Assembly (NCBI GenBank): GCA_937877595.1
Contig: CALFIY010000020.1
Coordinates: forward strand, 1 to 11,466
Source of the DNA: an uncultured Prevotella sp.
GTDB lineage: Bacteria > Bacteroidota > Bacteroidia > Bacteroidales > Bacteroidaceae
DNA: 11,466 bases
Direction of reading: 5' to 3'
Part shown: piece by piece, positions 7,375 through 11,466 of the stretch
Position numbering within the stretch: the stretch's first letter is position 1
Layout: every line of letters begins with the position of its first letter
Notes under the pieces: model-generated
What the model saw: the letters and a program-made list of their open reading frames with translations, nothing else
Told to the model about the DNA's origin: nothing
The model's database searches: none
Position numbers and translations under genes: made by a program

Positions 7375-9532
7375 AAACTTCTGCACTGCAGTGGTACTAA
7401 TGCTTCACGTAGCCACACCCATGACAGCACAAGAGAAGAAACTCTTTACGCTCGAAGACCTTAACTATGGAGGCACCAACTACCGCAACATGGTGCCGCG
7501 CAACCTGTGGCTTACGTGGTGGGGCGACCAGTTGATGTATCAGGATGCTGCCGAGGGCGGAACCATCGACCGCAACGGCCGCCGCTCCCGACTGTTCACG
7601 ACAGAAGAAATCAGCGAAGACTTCCACTCTGCCTACTCGGCAGGCTACCCTTATGCCGGGCAGACTCTTGTATTGCTCAGCAACTCCAAGCGCCGCATAC
7701 TGTACGACTGGAAACAACACAAGACGATATGGCAGCAGGACTGCACCGGCGAGCAACACTCCGACTGGAACAGCAAGTCGCGCAACGTGGCCTACGTGCG
7801 CGACAGCCAACTTTACGTCCGCACGGCGTCAGGCGATGAGCGCCAACTGACCACGGACGGCTCCCGTAACATTGTCTACGGCCAGTCAGTTCACCGCAAC
7901 GAATTTGGCATTTCAAAGGGAACATTCTGGAGCCCCGACGGCAATCTGCTGGCATTCTATCGCATGGACCAGACGCTGGTCAGCGACTATCCGCAAGTGG
8001 ATATCTTCAACAGGATTGCAACCTGCGAACCCGACAAATATCCCATGGCTGGCGAACAAAGCCATAGCGTGACGATTGGGGTGTACAACGTAACTTCAAA
8101 GAGCATTGTATATCTGCAGACGCCCGTTTCAAACGCTACTTCCGACGCCTCTCTGACCGAGCCGGCGCCCGTATACTTCAGCAACATTTCGTGGAGCCCC
8201 GACGAAAGGACGATATATCTCTACGAACTAAACCGCGACCAGAACAACTGCAGTCTCGTTGCCTACGACGCACATACCGGTGAGCGCAAGGCTGTACTCT
8301 ACAGCGAGCAGCACGATAAATATGTCGAGCCGCTGCACCCTATCGCCTTCCTGCCATGGGATGACACGCGTTTCATTGCGCAGAGCCAGCGCGACGGCTA
8401 CAACCACCTCTACTTATATAATGTGGACGGAACGCTGGAGCGTCAAGTCACGAAAGGGCCATTTGTCGTAATGGAACTGATGGGGTTTGACACCAAACAC
8501 AGGAATATCATCATTGCTTCCAACGAGGAGCACCCCCTGCAGCGCAATATCTATAGCGTCAGCGTAAAAACGGGTATGCGCACACCTCTTGACAACCGGC
8601 GCGGAGTGCATCGCGCAGTTCTTTCAGAGAGCGGCCGGAATATTTACGACAAATATTCCGAACCCGACGTGCCGCGCGTAATTACCGTAGGCGAAGTTGG
8701 CAAGCCTTCGCACACTCTGCTCACCGCTACAGACCCGTGGACCGACTACGAACAACCTGTTTTCGAGAGCGGCAGCATCAAGGCGGCCGACGGAAAGACC
8801 GATCTCTACTACCGCATCGTAAAACCGCATGGTTTCAACCCTTCTGACACTTCTGTAAAATATCCTGCCGTTGTATATGTCTATGGCGGGCCACACGCAC
8901 ACCTTGTAGATGCATCATGGCACTATAGCAGCCGCTCGTGGGAAACATACATGGCACAACAGGGCTACATTGTGTTTGCCCTTGACAACAGAGGCTCTGA
9001 AAATCGCGGCCGCGATTTCGAGCAGGCTACATTCCGCCAACTCGGACAGACTGAAATGCAGGATCAGATGGAAGGTGTGAAGTTTCTGAAGAGCCTGCCG
9101 TATGTTGATCAGGAAAGAATGGGCGTACACGGCTGGTCGTTTGGAGGGTTTATGACCATTTCCCTGATGACCAACTATCCTGACGTCTTCAAGGTAGGCG
9201 TGGCCGGAGGACCTGTGATTGACTGGAAATGGTATGAGGTCATGTATGGCGAGCGCTACATGGATACGCCACAGCAAAACCCTGACGGCTATGCCAGGAC
9301 GTCGCTTGTCGACAAGGCCGGCATGCTGAAGGGAAAACTTCAGATTATCACAGGCTATAACGACGATACCGTTGTGCCGCAGCACTGTCTGTCGTTTATC
9401 GATGCCTGCATCAAGGCTGGCACACAGCCCGACTTCTTTGTCTACCCAGGCGAGCCACACAACATGCGCGGCCATGCTTCGGTACATCTGCACGAGCGGA
9501 TAACACAATACTTCAACGACTTTCTGAAATAG
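7361..9532 (+). CDS. Exported S9B dipeptidyl peptidase IV-type serine peptidase
   Basis: This is a 723-residue proline-specific exopeptidase. The N-terminus has a signal peptide: Arg5, a hydrophobic core (about 8-18) and a likely cut after MTA (21-23), so it acts in the periplasm or at the surface. A beta-propeller (about 60-460) contains HRNEFG (179-183), whose Glu181 should bind the substrate amino group, and the family stretch KGTFWSP. The C-terminal alpha/beta-hydrolase has oxyanion Tyr508 (VYGGP), nucleophile Ser593 in GWSFGG, Asp668 and His700. A single Glu, rather than the Glu-Glu pair of animal DPP IV, recalls Porphyromonas prolyl tripeptidyl peptidase, so release of di- or tripeptides is undecided. 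The frame is open back to 7268 inside the methyltransferase gene; 7361 is chosen because the signal peptide begins there. The 14-nt overlap suggests translational coupling. Confidence 0.92.
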   Translation: MAWIRNFCTAVVLMLHVATPMTAQEKKLFTLEDLNYGGTNYRNMVPRNLWLTWWGDQLMYQDAAEGGTIDRNGRRSRLFTTEEISEDFHSAYSAGYPYAGQTLVLLSNSKRRILYDWKQHKTIWQQDCTGEQHSDWNSKSRNVAYVRDSQLYVRTASGDERQLTTDGSRNIVYGQSVHRNEFGISKGTFWSPDGNLLAFYRMDQTLVSDYPQVDIFNRIATCEPDKYPMAGEQSHSVTIGVYNVTSKSIVYLQTPVSNATSDASLTEPAPVYFSNISWSPDERTIYLYELNRDQNNCSLVAYDAHTGERKAVLYSEQHDKYVEPLHPIAFLPWDDTRFIAQSQRDGYNHLYLYNVDGTLERQVTKGPFVVMELMGFDTKHRNIIIASNEEHPLQRNIYSVSVKTGMRTPLDNRRGVHRAVLSESGRNIYDKYSEPDVPRVITVGEVGKPSHTLLTATDPWTDYEQPVFESGSIKAADGKTDLYYRIVKPHGFNPSDTSVKYPAVVYVYGGPHAHLVDASWHYSSRSWETYMAQQGYIVFALDNRGSENRGRDFEQATFRQLGQTEMQDQMEGVKFLKSLPYVDQERMGVHGWSFGGFMTISLMTNYPDVFKVGVAGGPVIDWKWYEVMYGERYMDTPQQNPDGYARTSLVDKAGMLKGKLQIITGYNDDTVVPQHCLSFIDACIKAGTQPDFFVYPGEPHNMRGHASVHLHERITQYFNDFLK

Positions 9533-9571
9533 AGTAATTCTAACTACTTATACCATTATCGGGAAAACACA

Positions 9572-10801
9572 ATGAAAGAAGAACAGATATTAGTACGCAT
9601 CACAGGTCAGGACCGACCTGGTCTGACAGCCTCAGTAATGGGAATCCTCGCCAAATACGACGCTCAGATTCTTGACATCGGACAGGCTGATATTCATTCC
9701 ACACTGTCGCTCGGAATTCTCATACGCATGGACGAAATGCTCTCAGGTCTTGCCATGAAAGAACTGCTTTTCAAGGCTACCGAACTGGGGGTTAACATCG
9801 GTTTCTCGCCTATCAGCGACGACGAATATGAAGACTGGGTCGGCCATCAAGGCAAGAACAGATACATCCTCATGGTTATGGGACGCCAACTGGCAGCACG
9901 CCAGATTGAGGCAGCAACAAGCGTCATTGCCGAACAAGGACTGAACATCGACAGCATCATACGTCTTACTGGTCGCAAGAGTATACGCCAGCCAGCCACT
10001 CATATCAGAGCGTGTATAGAATTCTCTCTGCGCGGCGAGCCACGCAACCGGCAGGAAATGCAGTCGCGACTCATGCAGTTGTCAAACGAACTGGAGATTG
10101 ACTTCTCGTTCCAGCGCGACGACATGTTCCGACGCATGCGACGGCTCATCTGTTTCGACATGGACTCAACGCTCATACAGACGGAGTGTATCGACGAAAT
10201 GGCCGAGCGCAATGGCGTGGGAGCAGAGGTAAGGGCGATTACAGAGAGCGCCATGCGGGGCGAAATAGACTTCAAGGAAAGTTTCACGCGACGAGTGGCT
10301 CTGCTGAAAGGACTTGATGTCAGCGTAATGCAGGACATTGCCGAACATCTGCCCATCACCGAGGGTGTAGACAGGCTTATGACCATTCTGAAACGTTGCG
10401 GATACAAGATTGCAATATTGTCGGGCGGATTTACCTACTTCGGCGAATACCTGCAGCGGCGATATGGCATCGACTACGTGTATGCCAACGAACTGGAGAT
10501 AGGCGACGACGGAAAACTTACAGGACGCTATGTCGGCGAAGTGGTCGACGGCCACCGCAAAGCAGAACTCCTGAAACTGATTGCGCAAGTGGAGAAAGTC
10601 AACCTTGCGCAGACCATTGCCGTAGGCGACGGCGCCAACGACCTTCCTATGATAAGCGAGGCAGGACTCGGCATCGCCTTCCACGCGAAACCACGTGTCG
10701 TTGCCAATGCACAGCAGAGCATTTCAAGCCTCGGACTGGACGGAGTGCTCTACTTCCTCGGATTCAAGGACTCTTATCTTGGAGATCAGGGCAAACTGTA
10801 G
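9572..10801 (+). CDS. serB: Phosphoserine phosphatase with N-terminal ACT domains
   Basis: This 409-residue enzyme hydrolyses O-phospho-L-serine to L-serine, the last step of serine synthesis (EC 3.1.3.3). Two ACT-like regions precede the catalytic part: residues 5-78 (ITGQDRPGLTASVMG) and about 97-178 (YILMVMGRQLAARQI). They are likely amino-acid-sensing or dimerising. The HAD phosphatase domain (about 190-400) has motif I DMDST (196-200; Asp196 nucleophile, Asp198 acid/base), the SerB-specific ECID (205-208) that contacts substrate, motif II Ser284 in SGGF, motif III Lys330, and motif IV GDGANDLPM (352-360) with Asp353 and Asp357 for magnesium. All key residues are present. It begins 39 nt after the DPP IV stop with no promoter visible in the gap, so it is probably read from the promoter at 5954-5984. 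Confidence 0.95.
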   Translation: MKEEQILVRITGQDRPGLTASVMGILAKYDAQILDIGQADIHSTLSLGILIRMDEMLSGLAMKELLFKATELGVNIGFSPISDDEYEDWVGHQGKNRYILMVMGRQLAARQIEAATSVIAEQGLNIDSIIRLTGRKSIRQPATHIRACIEFSLRGEPRNRQEMQSRLMQLSNELEIDFSFQRDDMFRRMRRLICFDMDSTLIQTECIDEMAERNGVGAEVRAITESAMRGEIDFKESFTRRVALLKGLDVSVMQDIAEHLPITEGVDRLMTILKRCGYKIAILSGGFTYFGEYLQRRYGIDYVYANELEIGDDGKLTGRYVGEVVDGHRKAELLKLIAQVEKVNLAQTIAVGDGANDLPMISEAGLGIAFHAKPRVVANAQQSISSLGLDGVLYFLGFKDSYLGDQGKL

Positions 10802-10826
10802 ACCGTCGGCAACGCACCAACAGACA

Positions 10827-10871
10827 TAAAAACAAGAGAAGCAGCAAACCCATGAGGATTACTGCTTCTCT
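10827..10871 (-). terminator. Intrinsic terminator of tRNA-Pro, possibly bidirectional
   Basis: AGAGAAGCAG (10835-10844) pairs perfectly with CTGCTTCTCT (10862-10871). The 17-base loop can add short inner pairing (CCC with GGA/T). On the minus strand the stem is followed by TGTTTTTATG (10834-10825), a good U-tract, and lies 10 nt past the tRNA 3' end. On the plus strand, after serB, the following bases are CTTTCTCTG, a weaker U-tract, so it may also end the serB transcript. Confidence 0.65.
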
Positions 10872-10880
10872 CTTTCTCTG

Positions 10881-10953
10881 TCGGGATTACTGGACTCGAA
10901 CCAGCGACCTCGCGCCCCCCAGACGTGTGCGCTACCAACTGCGCTAAATCCCG
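10881..10953 (-). tRNA. tRNA-Pro (anticodon GGG)
   Basis: A 73-nt cloverleaf reads on the minus strand. The acceptor stem CGGGATT/AATCCCG has seven perfect pairs including C1-G72 with discriminator A73, both typical of bacterial tRNA-Pro. The D stem is GCGC/GCGC around AGTTGGTA. The T arm is GCTGG-TTCGAGT-CCAGT. The anticodon loop is CTGGGGG with GGG at 10920-10918 and G37. CCA is not encoded. The anticodon stem is imperfect: CACGT against GCGCG gives an A28-C42 mismatch and a U31-G39 wobble. It is convergent with serB and has its own promoter and terminator. Confidence 0.93.
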
Positions 10954-10964
10954 ATAAGCGGATG

Positions 10965-10996
10965 CAAAGGTACGGCTTTATTTTTTTTTGTGCAAA
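10965..10996 (-). promoter_or_regulatory. Promoter of tRNA-Pro
   Basis: On the minus strand TTTG (10996-10993), a 20-base spacer rich in A, and TACCTTTG (10972-10965) match the Bacteroidetes consensus. The start of transcription would be near 10958, a few bases before the mature tRNA 5' end at 10953. Confidence 0.7.
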
Positions 10997-11128
10997 TTTT
11001 TAGACATCTTTTTTCTTTCTACCACCAAGAGTATTTGAATTTTGTCAAGATTTTTTCGATTTTTTTTGCCCTCCTGAGATGGATGAAATAGAAATGTTGT
11101 TTCAGTGAAAACGCCATTTCAGCCCGTG
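10997..11128. other. AT-rich gene-free stretch
   Basis: No open frame, promoter or RNA gene that I can support lies here. It has T runs (about 11051-11056 and 11061-11067). Near its end is TTTCAGTGAAAAC (11100-11112), an isolated copy of the palindrome that makes up the array at 11149-11258, and a half-copy ATTTCAG at 11116-11122. These two are 17 bp apart and out of phase with the array. Confidence 0.5.
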
Positions 11129-11155
11129 AGCCTTGTCAAAGCGGCAAGGCTTTTT
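11129..11155 (+). terminator. Terminator-like hairpin with no gene before it
   Basis: AGCCTTG (11129-11135) pairs with CAAGGCT (11145-11151) around the nine-base loop TCAAAGCGG, and the T run 11151-11155 follows. This has the form of a plus-strand intrinsic terminator, but the nearest upstream plus-strand gene, serB, ends more than 300 bases earlier beyond another hairpin. It may end a small RNA or belong to the adjacent repeat array. Confidence 0.4.
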
Positions 11156-11258
11156 CAGTGAAAACATCGCGCATTTTCACTGAGATTGCCCAGTGTTTTC
11201 AGCAGTTTCGCAATGCATTTTCAGTGAAAACAGCAAGCGTTTTCACTGAAAACGGGAA
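11149..11258. repeat. Five phased 22-bp repeats with TTTTCA-S-TGAAAA palindromes
   Basis: Five units of exactly 22 bp run at 11149-11170, 11171-11192, 11193-11214, 11215-11236 and 11237-11258. Each begins with G and carries TTTTCA at the same offset. The palindrome centres are at 11158 (G), 11180 (C), 11202 (G), 11224 (G) and 11246 (C). Unit 5 is a perfect GTTTTCA-C-TGAAAAC (11239-11253); units 1 and 4 are near-perfect; unit 2 keeps TTTTCACTGA; unit 3 keeps only the left half. The flanking bases of each unit are only partly conserved. There are no CRISPR-like spacers. Confidence 0.9.
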
Positions 11259-11303
11259 ATGAGGTTAATAGGGTTGATAGGCAGAACTGACTTTTGCGGA
11301 CGA

Positions 11304-11328
11304 TAAGTCGCTGTCGTGCAGCGACTTA
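11304..11328. repeat. Perfect 10-bp inverted repeat (hairpin)
   Basis: TAAGTCGCTG (11304-11313) and CAGCGACTTA (11319-11328) are exact reverse complements around a five-base loop TCGTG. No T run follows on either strand, so it is not a standard terminator. It could be an RNA stem-loop, a protein-binding inverted repeat or a REP-like palindrome. Confidence 0.85.
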
Positions 11329-11357
11329 CACACTAAAACGAGAATCTGTCGCAAAAC

Positions 11358-11424
11358 GCGCGAGAATGGCGCAGACGCAAGCGCGAGAAAATTTTTTCAG
11401 AATATCGCCGAGATTTTCGCGATA
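11358..11424. repeat. GCGCGAGAA direct repeat and a short inverted repeat
   Basis: GCGCGAGAA occurs at 11358-11366 and again at 11381-11389, 23 bp apart, each preceded by a CGCAA-type stretch. Just after, TATCGC (11403-11408) pairs with GCGATA (11419-11424) around a ten-base loop. The rest, to the window end at 11466, is AT-rich with a TACATGTA palindrome (11423-11430) and no gene I can support. A gene may begin beyond the window. Confidence 0.55.
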
Positions 11425-11466
11425 CATGTAAACATTTTTTACTATTTCGCAATCATGTGGTAGAGG

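Noticed and set aside
11149..11258. CRISPR array
   Set aside because: Units are contiguous 22-bp repeats with no variable spacers of constant length, and no cas genes are present.
10954..11466. Replication origin or tRNA-linked integration site
   Set aside because: No DnaA-box-like TTATNCACA sites are seen, and the repeats lie on the 5' side of the tRNA, whereas integrases usually use the 3' part. No integrase or duplicated tRNA end is in view.

Overview
The window looks like chromosomal DNA of a Bacteroidetes bacterium, most likely Prevotella or a close relative. The evidence is: no clear Shine-Dalgarno sequences at the starts; several promoters of the Bacteroidetes type (TTTG, 19-21 bases, TAnnTTTG) placed just before genes or the tRNA; a DPP III with the HECLGH zinc motif and the short ligand spacing seen in Bacteroides; and a Bacteroidetes-style inositol-phosphate synthase. 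The genus is an inference.

Layout. Positions 1-327 are gene-free and hold a hairpin-rich element, then a promoter. A short plus-strand operon follows: cytosolic dipeptidyl peptidase III (328-2274) and an AlkD/HEAT-like protein (2292-2924). Converging on it from the minus strand is myo-inositol-1-phosphate synthase (4263-2935) with its own promoter. Next, also on the minus strand, is an orphan sensor histidine kinase (about 5715-4456). Its upstream region, shared with a divergent operon, contains five tandem 21-bp repeats. The plus-strand operon is an RlmL-like THUMP rRNA methyltransferase (6007-7374), an exported S9B dipeptidyl peptidase IV-type enzyme that overlaps it by 14 nt (7361-9532), and the ACT-HAD phosphoserine phosphatase SerB (9572-10801). 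A minus-strand tRNA-Pro(GGG) (10953-10881) faces serB across a terminator hairpin. The last ~510 bases have no gene I can support, but they are rich in ordered repeats: a terminator-like hairpin, a 22-bp array built on a TTTTCA-S-TGAAAA palindrome with five centres exactly 22 bp apart, a perfect 10-bp-stem hairpin, and a GCGCGAGAA direct repeat.

The genes are mostly housekeeping: peptide catabolism (two dipeptidyl peptidases, one predicted cytosolic and one exported), rRNA modification, serine synthesis, inositol lipid precursor supply, and one signalling kinase. I see no defence system, mobile element or CRISPR. The unexplained content is in the intergenic DNA, chiefly the repeat arrays at 5813-5917 and 11149-11258 and the structured element at 57-173.
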